A stretch of 64,000 bases of DNA from Acidiluteibacter ferrifornacis (GCF_009909615.1 NZ_WWNE01000012.1:248001-312000), one strand, 5' to 3'; positions 25,058 through 34,234 are shown, counted from the first letter of the stretch. Translations and numbers: made by a program. The notes: generated by a model from the sequence alone, not told the origin.

Positions 25058-26296
25058 TTATTGGACTAATTGAGCTTCAATTTCATCCAAGAACTGGTTT
25101 AGAAACTCATACTTAACGTGTGACATAACAACTATTTTCCACCATGATGGTCTTGCTTCATACGTGTCTGCAACTAACTCATATTTCATCGCTACTTTAG
25201 CGGAAATTTCCCCAGCCTTTATGGTTACAATGTTAAGATATGGATTTCTATAATAGTGAATACCCATACTATCTAGGCGGTCGCATAGATAATTGGTACG
25301 TTCCATAAGCTCGTTCATCTTTGCTTTCCATCCTTCGGAGCCATAATTCATTAATAGCATCCATATTACAATGGCATTAGCACCACTTCTGCTTCCGCAA
25401 ATTGTAAAATCTAGTCCTGGTACATATTGAGCCTCATCTGTAGCAACATATTGCATGAATCCCTTTCGAATTAAAAATATACCTGTACCGTAAGGGGTTT
25501 GCAACATTTTGTGTCCATCTATTGAAATGGAACTAACTCTTGGATTTGCAAAATTATGTTTACTATTAGAATTGGTAAATGGATAGATAAAGCCACCAAA
25601 TGCTGCATCTAAATGTAGTTTAAAGACTAAATTATTCTCATCTAAAAAGTCAACTACAGGGTCAATATCATCAACCGAACCAAATAGGGTAGTAGAGACA
25701 TTAAGCACCACAATAAAATATTTAACTCCTTTTTTTCTGGCTGCCTCAACTTGCTCTTCCAGTTTTTCAGGAATAATTTGTCGAGTTTCGGAATCCACAG
25801 GAATCAAGATTGATTGTACCTGCAATAAATCGCATCCTTTTGCGATGGAGTAGTGCGTATCTGAAGAGTAAATTACTCCAATTTGATTGGTATTTGCGCC
25901 ATATTCCTTCCTGAAGTAATTTCTATAAATCCACATGGCTTCTAGATTAGCCTCTGTTCCTCCTGTTGCTACATAGCCGTCTTGTTGTCCTTTAGCACCT
26001 TGAAATATTTCTTCAGCACATAGTTCAATAAGTTCACGTTCTATGTTTTGAGTTCCTTTAAAAATATCTAAGCCTTTATTGCCCATCGTATGGCATCCAA
26101 TATGATTGGGATTGGCTATTAAAGTTTTTAAGAAAGGCGCTTTTTCTAAAAATGGAGCATCTCTATAAAATTCATCTTCATCTAAATAGGTTCCTGGAAT
26201 ACCAAGAATAGGGTTTGTAGCGTAGTTCCCATTGGCTGCCAATGCAGCCTCTACCATTTTTAATATGGTTTCTTTTGTTTGCGACTTCCAATACAT
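25058..26296 (-). CDS. PLP-dependent group II decarboxylase
   Basis: The start is taken at ATG 26296 (MYWKSQTKETI); another ATG at 26317 would overlap the upstream gene by 10 bp. The fold-type I landmarks are VATGGTEANLEAMWIYR, HYSIAKGCDLLQ, HLDAAFGGFIYPF and the PLP lysine in SISIDGHKMLQTPYGTG. This is the group of histidine, tyrosine, aspartate and glutamate decarboxylases, and the substrate cannot be set from sequence. It is the last gene of the cbb3 oxidase operon, 11 bp after the SafE-like gene, which hints at a role under low oxygen, perhaps proton consumption (inference). Confidence 0.82.
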   Translation of the reverse strand: MYWKSQTKETILKMVEAALAANGNYATNPILGIPGTYLDEDEFYRDAPFLEKAPFLKTLIANPNHIGCHTMGNKGLDIFKGTQNIERELIELCAEEIFQGAKGQQDGYVATGGTEANLEAMWIYRNYFRKEYGANTNQIGVIYSSDTHYSIAKGCDLLQVQSILIPVDSETRQIIPEKLEEQVEAARKKGVKYFIVVLNVSTTLFGSVDDIDPVVDFLDENNLVFKLHLDAAFGGFIYPFTNSNSKHNFANPRVSSISIDGHKMLQTPYGTGIFLIRKGFMQYVATDEAQYVPGLDFTICGSRSGANAIVIWMLLMNYGSEGWKAKMNELMERTNYLCDRLDSMGIHYYRNPYLNIVTIKAGEISAKVAMKYELVADTYEARPSWWKIVVMSHVKYEFLNQFLDEIEAQLVQ

Positions 26297-26307
26297 AATT
26301 ATATCTT

Positions 26308-27006
26308 TTAATGACACTCGATTAGGGGTGTCTCTGTATCAATTTTGGGGCTTAAATAAGGGATGTCTAGATTTAAACCTCTTATTATAAATAGAATTCC
26401 TATTGCTACGACGAAAACTGGAATGACTTTTTTTACTTTGCTTCTGAAAGAAAATTGCAGCCGATTCCCTAAAATGGAAACACTTAGCATTAAAGGTAAA
26501 GTGCCTGCGCCAAAAGCCATCATGAACAAGCCACCATCAAAAGGGGTGGCCATTGCTAGAGAACCCGCGACACCCATATATACTAGCCCACAGGGAAGAA
26601 GTCCATTCAAAATTCCAATAGTCCATAAATTAATATTGGATGTTCTTCCTAATCTTTTACCAAGGCTAGCTTTTACCTTTCCCAACCATAAATTGAAAGT
26701 GGGGAAGGAGTGCATTTTATTGGTGTAAATGGACGGAATTAAGATACTCAAAATCATTGCCACACCTACGATAATAGATAGCTTTTGTTGAAATCCAGCC
26801 AACGCAAATCCTTTTCCCATTAGTCCGAATATGCAGCCTATGATAAAATAGGTAAACAATCTCCCTGAATTGTAAAGTATACTTCCAGTAACAACAGTTG
26901 ATAATTTATCTCGTTTCATTGGAAGAGCAAAAGCAATAGGGCCACACATGCCTACACAATGCAAGCTGCCTAAAAGTCCAATTAAAAATGCCGTCCAATA
27001 TTCCAT
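26308..27006 (-). CDS. Sulfite exporter TauE/SafE-family membrane protein
   Basis: A 232-residue protein with six or so helices. It opens with FLIGLLGSLHCVGMCGPIAFALP, where the H-C-x-x-M-C cluster is typical of the CcoA/UreH-like branch that accompanies cbb3 oxidase genes and is thought to move copper or another metal. Basic loops (MKRDKLS, KVKASLGKRLGR) fit cytoplasmic sides. It lies 4 bp after ccoH in the oxidase assembly operon, so metal delivery to the oxidase is the best inference. Confidence 0.83.
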   Translation of the reverse strand: MEYWTAFLIGLLGSLHCVGMCGPIAFALPMKRDKLSTVVTGSILYNSGRLFTYFIIGCIFGLMGKGFALAGFQQKLSIIVGVAMILSILIPSIYTNKMHSFPTFNLWLGKVKASLGKRLGRTSNINLWTIGILNGLLPCGLVYMGVAGSLAMATPFDGGLFMMAFGAGTLPLMLSVSILGNRLQFSFRSKVKKVIPVFVVAIGILFIIRGLNLDIPYLSPKIDTETPLIECH

Positions 27007-27010
27007 TCGA

Positions 27011-27448
27011 TTATGGGATAATTATAGTTCTTTCCTCGTAATAGCTTTTGCCTCCCGCAATCCAGTCTATCTTCAATAGGTATTTACCTTTAATAAATTG
27101 ATTAAGCGGAATACTTTCCGTATTCGATCGTGCTTCTATTTTTACATTAAAATCTTTTGTTTCATCAGATGGACGAAAACAATTAATAGTGCCTGAAGTA
27201 ATCGATTCTGCGCTGTTTGGTAAAACAATGTTAAGTTGATGGTCAGAAATATCTATTTTCAAATCAGCATCTAAATTCATTGTTCGCTCCGTATCATCTA
27301 TTTTTTGCTGATACTTTATTTCTTGGGCATAGTAATCTTCCGTTACCAAATCAAAATTTTGATTGAATGCCATGATTACCATTCCTATAATAAAAACTAC
27401 AAAGCTGCTATAGAATACGGCTATTTTTGTTCCCCAACTAATTTTCAT
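27011..27448 (-). CDS. ccoH: FixH/CcoH family protein
   Basis: A 145-residue protein with one N-terminal helix (about 8-28, VFYSSFVVFIIGMVIMAFNQ) and a periplasmic beta domain. The family signature region DLVTEDYYAQEIKYQQKIDDTERT is clear. CcoH is needed for stable assembly of cbb3 oxidase. The gene overlaps the ccoG stop by 4 bp. Confidence 0.88.
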   Translation of the reverse strand: MKISWGTKIAVFYSSFVVFIIGMVIMAFNQNFDLVTEDYYAQEIKYQQKIDDTERTMNLDADLKIDISDHQLNIVLPNSAESITSGTINCFRPSDETKDFNVKIEARSNTESIPLNQFIKGKYLLKIDWIAGGKSYYEERTIIIP

Positions 27449-28875
27449 TTTTTCTTTCGTTTTACTGGAGCTAAGAATGAGGTGCTCATGTCATCTAATA
27501 CTTCCCCTTCTTGGTTTATAATTTCAAATTCAATATCTGTCTTTCTTTCACTCAACTGATCCATATCGAGAATTAAGAAGAAACTACCTTCGGTCATTGA
27601 CTCTGAGGGTATGATTAAGCTCTCTTGACCAATAATTTCAATTTCACCATTCATTCCTTTTAATCGGATGATAGCAGGAATTGAATCGTAGGTTTTATTA
27701 ATTATCTTATAATTATACAGATTGCTGATTTTGTTTTCAGGACGTTTTTGGTATTGCTGCCCAGTAGCTTTTAATACTGTGGCATCTACTTCAGAACGGC
27801 TGAGTAAAAGAAACCCTACAATTGTTAAAATAACCGTTAATACAACTGTGTATGCAACCGTCCGTGTAGACCATATTTTCTTTTCTTTATTTACAATTCC
27901 TTCTTCAGAATCATATCTAATTAACCCTTTTGGTAGGCCTACACTTTCCATCATGTGGTCGCAAGCATCAATACAAGCAGTACAATTGACACACTCTAAC
28001 TGCGTACCATTTCTAATGTCTATTCCAGTCGGACACACATTCACACATTGGTTGCAATCTATACAGTCTCCTTTATTGGTTTCAGATCTATCCTCATTTT
28101 TTTTGAACTTCCCTCTAATTTCCCCCCGAACATAATCATAGGCTACTACTATTGAGTTTCGGTCGAGCATTACACCTTGCAATCTTCCGTAAGGACAAGC
28201 TACAATACACACTTGTTCTCTAAACCAACTGAAAACAAAATAAAACACTCCTGTGAAAATCAGTATAGAAATTAAACCTCCTATATGATTCATGGGGGAG
28301 TCGGTCACTACATTGAGCCATTCGTCAGACCCAATAATGTACATTAAAAAGGTATTGGATATAATGAAGGAAATCAAGAAGAATATTCCGTGTTTTAATA
28401 TTCTTTTCTTAATTTTTTCACTGTTCCACTCGCTATCCCTAAGGCGCTTTTGTTGCTTAAAGTCTCCATCAATCCAGTATTCGATTTTACGAAATACCAT
28501 TTCCATGAAAATGGTTTGAGGGCAAACCCATCCACAAAATATTCGGCCAAAGACAACAGTAAACAACACCACAAAGAGCACAAAGCTTAACATAATCAAG
28601 ACGAAGATGTAAAAGTCTTGTGGCCAAAAAACTTGACCTAGTAGAACAAATTTTCGCTCCAATATATTGATTAACAATAAAGGGTGGCCGCCTATACGGA
28701 TAAAGGGGCCTGAGAATAAAAAGAGCAATAATACAACGCTCACCCATGTGCGAGCGTTGTAATATTTGCCAGAAGGTTTTTTCGGACTAATCCATTTTCT
28801 ACTTCCGGATTCATCGATTGTACCGATTGAATCTCGGAAGGATTGATCCATGTATTCTTCTTTCTCTCTTTTCAT
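27445..28875 (-). CDS. ccoG: Cytochrome c oxidase accessory protein CcoG (FixG)
   Basis: A 476-residue membrane iron-sulfur protein. It has about five helices, NapH-like cysteines (GRIFCGWVCPQTIFMEMVF and REQVCIVACPYGRLQGVM) and a pair of ferredoxin 4Fe-4S motifs (CIDCNQCVNVCP, then CVNCTACIDACD). The periplasmic C-terminal third is an Ig-like FixG domain. CcoG reduces copper during cbb3 assembly. It lies 27 bp after ccoP. Confidence 0.95.
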   Translation of the reverse strand: MKREKEEYMDQSFRDSIGTIDESGSRKWISPKKPSGKYYNARTWVSVVLLLFLFSGPFIRIGGHPLLLINILERKFVLLGQVFWPQDFYIFVLIMLSFVLFVVLFTVVFGRIFCGWVCPQTIFMEMVFRKIEYWIDGDFKQQKRLRDSEWNSEKIKKRILKHGIFFLISFIISNTFLMYIIGSDEWLNVVTDSPMNHIGGLISILIFTGVFYFVFSWFREQVCIVACPYGRLQGVMLDRNSIVVAYDYVRGEIRGKFKKNEDRSETNKGDCIDCNQCVNVCPTGIDIRNGTQLECVNCTACIDACDHMMESVGLPKGLIRYDSEEGIVNKEKKIWSTRTVAYTVVLTVILTIVGFLLLSRSEVDATVLKATGQQYQKRPENKISNLYNYKIINKTYDSIPAIIRLKGMNGEIEIIGQESLIIPSESMTEGSFFLILDMDQLSERKTDIEFEIINQEGEVLDDMSTSFLAPVKRKKK

Positions 28876-28902
28876 TGTTACTTTTTGTTTCTAGATTCAC
28901 AA

Positions 28903-30060
28903 TTATTCCGCAACCGCTGCAACCTCGTTTTCTTCTACTGTTTCTTCAGTATTAGTTGTATCAGACGGTGTTTCTTCTACTTTTTCATCCACCCAAATCT
29001 CTCCTTGTGGATCTTTCGCGTTCGGAGGATTAGAGCCTTGAATACTTATAATGTAACTTGCAATTTGTTGCATTTGAACAGGACTAAACTGACTTTGCCA
29101 AGCAATCATCCCCTTTGCAGGAATACCGTATTTAATAGATTTAAAGATATTGCTAATGCCTCCACCATGTATCCAGTATTCATCGGTTAGGTTTGGACCT
29201 ACAAGTCCCTCCGCTAAAGCCCCGTGACACGTTGCACAGTTTCCTTTATAGATGTTTGCACCTGTAGTAATTGCATCTAAATCAACTAGCAAGGTAACAT
29301 TGTCTTCTGTCAATTGCTCACCACCACTTTCCAATGCTTCAGCTTTAGCCTCTGTAGCGGCTAACATTTCTGATTCATATTCTTGTAATTGTAATTCTCC
29401 GCTACCTGTAATATGAAATCGAATTAAATAAACAAATGCAAAAATGATAGTTCCGTAGAACATGTACTTCCACCATGGTGGTAGATTGTTGTCTAATTCT
29501 TTAATACCATCATAATCGTGATCCAACATTACTGTAGCTTCTTCTTCTACAGGAACTCTATCTACCAATTTACTTCCAATAGTATCAAATACAGTATTCA
29601 TTTCATCTGCCGTAAAATCATCACCTCGTTTGTAGCGGATCATTGTTTTTAATGATCGAAATAGAATAGCAATGATTAATGCTAAGAAAGCAATTGTTGT
29701 GATTAATGACCAAAATAAGACATCACTCATTACAAATGGAACAGAAGTAGTCGTTTCATTTTGGGCATATGCACTAAGACCGCCGCCGGCAAGTACCAAC
29801 ACTGCTATGGCTTTTATAGTTTGTTCTGCTTTTGAGGATTTAGATTCTGGTGTTTCAATTTTACCGATACTGGAGATACTCTGACCAATAGCATGAATGA
29901 TGAGAAGTAATAATAAAATTACGCCCAACAATAAAGAGAGCAGAAATGCATCAGAAATTCCTGCATTGGCAGCCGCCGCATTTTCTGCTGCGAAAACGCT
30001 TACTGGGGCTAAACCTATTGCCATAACCGTTAGTATGGTTTTTATAGTTTGCTTTTTCAT
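28903..30060 (-). CDS. ccoP: cbb3 oxidase subunit III CcoP (mono-haem)
   Basis: A 385-residue protein with a single haem c site C275-A-T-C-H279 and a likely axial methionine at KGMIAW, unlike the dihaem CcoP of Proteobacteria but as usual in Bacteroidota. The N-terminal part is odd: a signal-like block plus helix (about 3-66) seems repeated at about 79-142, both starting Q-T-I-K and ending in a second signal-type site (VFAAE, AYAQN). A third helix (about 197-214) precedes the haem domain. It overlaps ccoQ by 4 bp. Confidence 0.93.
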   Translation of the reverse strand: MKKQTIKTILTVMAIGLAPVSVFAAENAAAANAGISDAFLLSLLLGVILLLLLIIHAIGQSISSIGKIETPESKSSKAEQTIKAIAVLVLAGGGLSAYAQNETTTSVPFVMSDVLFWSLITTIAFLALIIAILFRSLKTMIRYKRGDDFTADEMNTVFDTIGSKLVDRVPVEEEATVMLDHDYDGIKELDNNLPPWWKYMFYGTIIFAFVYLIRFHITGSGELQLQEYESEMLAATEAKAEALESGGEQLTEDNVTLLVDLDAITTGANIYKGNCATCHGALAEGLVGPNLTDEYWIHGGGISNIFKSIKYGIPAKGMIAWQSQFSPVQMQQIASYIISIQGSNPPNAKDPQGEIWVDEKVEETPSDTTNTEETVEENEVAAVAE

Positions 30061-30272
30061 GGATTTTTAGATTCTGTGGTTAGATTATTGGTTGTTTCGT
30101 TTTCTTCATTCTCAAATGGTAATGCAGAAAGCATATTCACTTCAGATTTTTTCATTCGACCTACCCAAAAGAATAGCGCAATAAAAAAGAGAAAGAAAAT
30201 GATGAAGGAAATAACAGGGAAGATGTCTATCCCTGCTATTGTATCCATATTATGTTTGATAAATTTTAACAT
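30057..30272 (-). CDS. ccoQ: cbb3 oxidase small subunit CcoQ (FixQ-like)
   Basis: A 71-residue protein with one membrane helix (about 19-38, FPVISFIIFFLFFIALFFWV) followed by GRMKKSEVNMLSALPFENEE, a typical CcoQ layout. It lies between ccoNO and ccoP and overlaps ccoP by 4 bp. It helps stabilise the complex. Confidence 0.85.
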   Translation of the reverse strand: MLKFIKHNMDTIAGIDIFPVISFIIFFLFFIALFFWVGRMKKSEVNMLSALPFENEENETTNNLTTESKNP

Positions 30273-30284
30273 GATCTTATTTTT

Positions 30285-32441
30285 TTATTGTTCAGTTTCT
30301 TTAGTTTCGATGTCTCTACCTAATCTTTGTAGGTATGCAATTAATGCCACAATCTCTCTATCTGGACTTACTTCAAAACCATCTTCTTCGAGTAAATCAC
30401 GCATTTCTTCAACGATTTCATTAGCTTGTTTAACAACATCGGCATTCGCACGTTCTGGGTAATCTTCCTCATAAGGAACTCCCAACGTAATCATTGCTCT
30501 AATTTTAGCAGCTGTAACGGTGGTGTCATAACTTTTGTCTAACAACCATGGATAAGCTGGCATGATAGAACCATCAGATACACTACGAGGGTCATACATA
30601 TGCTTGAAATGCCAAGAGTTAGGTTTGCGTAATTTGCTGCTTCCTTCTCTAGCTAAATCGGGTCCTGTACGCTTAGATCCCCACAAGAATGGGTGGTCAT
30701 AAACAAACTCTCCAGCTTTTGAATATTCCCCATATCGCTCTGTTTCAGATCTAAATGGGCGAATCATTTGAGTATGACAGCCAACACATCCTTCTTGGAT
30801 ATAAATGTCTCTACCATGCAACTCTAGTGGGGTGTATGGTTTTACAGCCTCTATTGTTGGAATGTTGGATTTAACTAAGAACGTCGGTACCATTTCAATA
30901 ATTCCACCAATCAAAATGACAATCAAAGAGCCTATTAGCATTAAGGTTGGCTTACGCTCAAATAATCTATGCCAGTGTTCGTCTTTATGATTTTTAGACA
31001 GTTCTGCCATTGGTGCAGCTTCTGCCGCCTCATTTTTCTCAAAAGAACCAGATTTTGCGGTTTTAATCAAGTTGTAAACCATGGTCAATACCCCGATGTA
31101 GTATAATAGTCCTCCAATTGCTCGGTAAGCGTACATTGGTAAAATATTAGTTACTGTTTCTAGGAAGTTAGGGTATTTTAAGAATCCATCAGCTGTAAAG
31201 TCATTCCACATTTGGCTTTGTGCAAATCCTGCCCAGTACAACGGAATAGCGTAAAACAAGATTCCTAAAGTTCCAATCCAAAAGTGGAAGTTGGCTAATT
31301 TTTGTGAATACAATTTGGTTTTGAATAGTATTGGCCATAGGTAATACAACATACCGAAGGTTAAGAAACCATTCCATCCTAATGCTCCTACGTGAACGTG
31401 TGCTACAATCCAATCGGTAAAGTGGGCAATCGCGTTAACGTTTTTCAACGACAACATTGGACCCTCAAAAGTGGACATACCATATGCAGTAATAGCCACC
31501 ACCATAAATTTCAATACCACACTGTCTCTTACTTTATCCCAAGCACCTCTTAAGGTCAATAAACCGTTAATCATACCACCCCAAGATGGAGCAATAAGCA
31601 TTACAGAAAACACAACTCCTAAAGATTGTGCCCAATCTGGTAAAGCAGTGTAAAGTAAGTGGTGCGGTCCAGCCCAAATGTATAAGAAAATCAAAGCCCA
31701 AAAGTGGATGATAGACAGCCTATAGGAGAATACAGGACGATTAGCTGCTTTAGGAACAAAGTAGTACATCAATCCCAAATATGGAGTGGTTAAGAAAAAT
31801 GCAACCGCATTGTGTCCATACCACCATTGCACTAGCGCATCTTGAACTCCAGCATACCAAGAATAACTCTTCATAAAAGTTACTGGAATCTCAAAAGAAT
31901 TGACAATATGAAGAACTGCTACTGTAACAAAGGTGGCAATGTAAAACCAAATAGCTACATATAAATGACGCTCTCTTCTTTTTAGTATTGTAGCAAATAG
32001 ATTCCATCCAAAAACTACCCATATTAAGGTAATCGCTATATCAATTGGCCATTCTAACTCAGCGTACTCTTTGGAAGTTGTGAACCCTAGAGGCAACGTA
32101 ATTGCTGCAGCTACGATTATTAATTGCCAACCCCAAAAGTTAATCTTACTTAGTAAGTCGCTGTACATGCGGGTTTTTAATAATCGCTGTAGCGAATAAT
32201 AAACTCCTGCAAATATTCCGTTTCCTACAAAGGCAAAAATCACTGCATTGGTGTGCAATGGTCTTATTCTACCAAAGGAAGTGAATTCGATGCCTAAATT
32301 GGCGGCAGGAAAAATAAGTTGTGTAGCGGCTAACAGACCCACTAACATTCCAATAACGCCCCAAAAAATGGTGGCGTTTCCAAAGAGCCGGACAATGTTG
32401 TTGTCGTAGCTGAATTGTTCTTTTTGCATGGTTGTGTTCAT
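30285..32441 (-). CDS. ccoNO: Fused cbb3 oxidase subunits I and II (CcoNO)
   Basis: A 718-residue fusion found in Bacteroidota. Residues about 1-480 are the 12-helix haem-copper core, including WWYGHNAVAFFLTTPYLG and DWIVAHVHVGALGWNG with the histidine ligands of the binuclear centre. Residues about 500-718 are the CcoO part with one helix and a haem c site in QEGCVGCHTQMIRPF. The enzyme reduces O2 to water with high affinity. It follows ccoS with a 1-bp overlap. Confidence 0.97.
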   Translation of the reverse strand: MNTTMQKEQFSYDNNIVRLFGNATIFWGVIGMLVGLLAATQLIFPAANLGIEFTSFGRIRPLHTNAVIFAFVGNGIFAGVYYSLQRLLKTRMYSDLLSKINFWGWQLIIVAAAITLPLGFTTSKEYAELEWPIDIAITLIWVVFGWNLFATILKRRERHLYVAIWFYIATFVTVAVLHIVNSFEIPVTFMKSYSWYAGVQDALVQWWYGHNAVAFFLTTPYLGLMYYFVPKAANRPVFSYRLSIIHFWALIFLYIWAGPHHLLYTALPDWAQSLGVVFSVMLIAPSWGGMINGLLTLRGAWDKVRDSVVLKFMVVAITAYGMSTFEGPMLSLKNVNAIAHFTDWIVAHVHVGALGWNGFLTFGMLYYLWPILFKTKLYSQKLANFHFWIGTLGILFYAIPLYWAGFAQSQMWNDFTADGFLKYPNFLETVTNILPMYAYRAIGGLLYYIGVLTMVYNLIKTAKSGSFEKNEAAEAAPMAELSKNHKDEHWHRLFERKPTLMLIGSLIVILIGGIIEMVPTFLVKSNIPTIEAVKPYTPLELHGRDIYIQEGCVGCHTQMIRPFRSETERYGEYSKAGEFVYDHPFLWGSKRTGPDLAREGSSKLRKPNSWHFKHMYDPRSVSDGSIMPAYPWLLDKSYDTTVTAAKIRAMITLGVPYEEDYPERANADVVKQANEIVEEMRDLLEEDGFEVSPDREIVALIAYLQRLGRDIETKETEQ

Positions 32442-32632
32442 TATTGATTTAATTTATCTGGTTGTTTTTGATTAACTGAATTGGTTTCTTTTGGTTTGTC
32501 GTCGAATAACATTCTAACGGATGGAGTATAGTCATCATCATACTGACCAGCTTTTACTGACCAAACAAATGCCACCAAAAATCCTATGGCGACCGTTAAG
32601 CTGACGATAATTAGAATGATTAAAACATTCAT
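32441..32632 (-). CDS. ccoS: cbb3 oxidase assembly protein CcoS
   Basis: A 63-residue protein with one N-terminal helix (LIILIIVSLTVAIGFLVAFVW) and the family tail SVKAGQYDDDYTPSVRMLFDD. CcoS is required for cofactor insertion into CcoN. Here it leads the oxidase operon, whose FNR-like box and -7 element lie just upstream. Confidence 0.93.
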   Translation of the reverse strand: MNVLIILIIVSLTVAIGFLVAFVWSVKAGQYDDDYTPSVRMLFDDKPKETNSVNQKQPDKLNQ

Positions 32633-32648
32633 AATTTTTAATTTATTC

Positions 32649-32691
32649 CAAAGTTGGTAATTGAAGAATCGTTAAAAAATGATAATTATCA
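32649..32691 (-). promoter_or_regulatory. FNR-like promoter of the cco operon
   Basis: The perfect palindrome TGATAATTATCA (32680-32691) is an FNR core site, TGAT-N4-ATCA. Its centre lies 36.5 bp from the end of a -7-like element on the minus strand (CAACTTTG, 32649-32656). With a start site a few bases beyond that, the box is centred near -41, the class II activator position. Confidence 0.72.
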
Positions 32692-32710
32692 GTTTTATAT
32701 AAAAATACAA

Positions 32711-33247
32711 TTACAAATCACAATCTTCTGAAATACTTGAATAAATTGGGTGAGTAATTTCAAACTTTTTCAATTCAGGATCAAAAATTTCCCATTGCGT
32801 AATGCGATCCACGTGCAAGTGTAAACTCTTTGTTTGTTCTGAAGACGAATTACGCACGAGGTGAAAGCCCATATCGTCATTTAAATAGTAAAATTCACCT
32901 TTCTTAATGGTAATGGAGTTTTGCTTATGAGCTGTTTTGGCATCTCGATCGACCGAGTAAGTATCAATCGTTAATTCACCTTCTAAGACTTGAATCCAAC
33001 CTTCCTGAAAACTGTAACTATGAATAGGAGAGTGTTGATTTGGTTGCCAGCACATCAGTAATAATTCATATTCCTCGCAAGAACTGATGCAATTACGAGT
33101 GTAATGACTTGTCGACCATTTTTCAAATGGACTCCATTCGGATAAAGGAATATCTAGCGCTTTTAGAATTTCCATATAACCTCCATATCCCGGGCCTAAG
33201 TTGATGTTTTTGAGTAATTGTTCGACAGTTTTGATAGATGGTATCAT
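32711..33247 (-). CDS. Cysteine dioxygenase family protein
   Basis: A 178-residue cupin of the type I cysteine dioxygenase family, which oxidises cysteine to cysteine sulfinate with O2 and ferrous iron. The iron histidines are in HSPIHSYSFQEGWIQVLEGEL, with the third at HLHVDRI (SLHLHVDRITQWEIFD). It has its own FNR-like promoter, matching those of ccoS and ccoI, so it is likely controlled with the oxidase. Confidence 0.88.
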   Translation of the reverse strand: MIPSIKTVEQLLKNINLGPGYGGYMEILKALDIPLSEWSPFEKWSTSHYTRNCISSCEEYELLLMCWQPNQHSPIHSYSFQEGWIQVLEGELTIDTYSVDRDAKTAHKQNSITIKKGEFYYLNDDMGFHLVRNSSSEQTKSLHLHVDRITQWEIFDPELKKFEITHPIYSSISEDCDL

Positions 33248-33272
33248 AGTTTGTTGTTTTAAAATTGTGGCA

Positions 33273-33315
33273 TAAAATTAAAACCGCATAAAAAGAGATA
33301 AAATGATAACTGTCA
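33273..33315 (-). promoter_or_regulatory. FNR-like promoter of cysteine dioxygenase
   Basis: TGATAACTGTCA (33304-33315; TGAT-N4-GTCA, one mismatch to the dyad) is centred 36.5 bp from the end of TAATTTTA (minus strand, 33273-33280; 5 of 6 fixed bases of TAnnTTTG). The geometry is identical to the ccoS and ccoI promoters. Confidence 0.62.
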
Positions 33316-33726
33316 GGTTTGATTGATTTTTTGAACTATTCTAAATCATGTGAACTTTCCAAGAGGTGTTTGATTGTATATCTTTTCAATTTTACCAGTG
33401 CGGCAAAGAGAACAAAAAGGGGCATAGCAGATTAAAGGTAATTGTAGAAAATCATTTGAGAAAGTGGTTTATTGAATGATCAACCATTAAACTCATCATA
33501 AGATTCATATACTCTTTGCCTTTGCGGTGAAAAAAAAGGATGTTAGCTTGGAAAGAATGGCTTCAAAGACGCGATAGTAATCTATATATTAGTACCTTAG
33601 AAAAAAAACAATTAAGTCATGACTGAAAATGAAGTTCTTGCAGATATTCATAAGGTTCAACTCATATAATTAAAAGATGATGTAAAACGTTTACTTATAA
33701 ATATTAATAACTCACACCTAAAACTG
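33316..33726. other. Intergenic region with a possible gene relic
   Basis: No intact gene is seen. At 33619-33669 a short frame reads MTENEVLADIHKV... and stops after 16 codons; the same frame then continues LKDDVKRLLININ. Together this looks like the start of a small antitoxin- or DUF2281-like protein broken by a TAA. The stretch 33511-33577 translates as LFAFAVKKKDVSLER, a type of residue often seen beside decayed Bacteroidota genes. The evidence is weak. Confidence 0.3.
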
Positions 33727-34194
33727 ATGCTTAAATTTTTACTAATCATACTAATTGCTTTTTTTACATTTAATTCTTTTTCACAAACGAATTCAGTTTG
33801 CGAACCTCTAGTAGTAAACGATAGTTTATTTCAACTGAAGTCTGATCCCTACAATTTTGGTAAATCAAGTGGAAATTATGTGCAAAGTGTCCGGAGAGAT
33901 TTAGTTACTGATATCAATGACATTATTACCATTGAAAAAGATTGTATAATTTTTAAAATAAACTATGCCTGCGGATGTGGTGATAACAACAAACAATTGG
34001 TTTCTAATGGAATCCTACTTCAAGACAACCAAGGGCTGCAATATTATGAAATCAAGTTCCTTTTCATCAATTATAACAAAGGCTGTAAGGCATTGTGTCA
34101 CGATCTTCTTTATTACGATATTTCAGAATTGAAAAATTCTACAGAATCGGTGTACTTAAAGTTCGACGAGTTTGAAGATTTAATTGAATATTGA
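33727..34194 (+). CDS. Secreted cysteine-containing protein, 155 aa
   Basis: A signal peptide (MLKFLLIILIAFFTFNSFSQ) is followed by a beta-rich domain with several cysteines (SVCEPL, KDCIIF, YACGCGDN, KGCKALCHDLL), which could form disulfides or bind metal. I recognise no family. It is convergent with ccoI. Confidence 0.6.
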   Translation: MLKFLLIILIAFFTFNSFSQTNSVCEPLVVNDSLFQLKSDPYNFGKSSGNYVQSVRRDLVTDINDIITIEKDCIIFKINYACGCGDNNKQLVSNGILLQDNQGLQYYEIKFLFINYNKGCKALCHDLLYYDISELKNSTESVYLKFDEFEDLIEY

Positions 34195-34234
34195 GAAGTT
34201 TGAAATTTTAGGAGTAATCTATAGGGCATTTACA

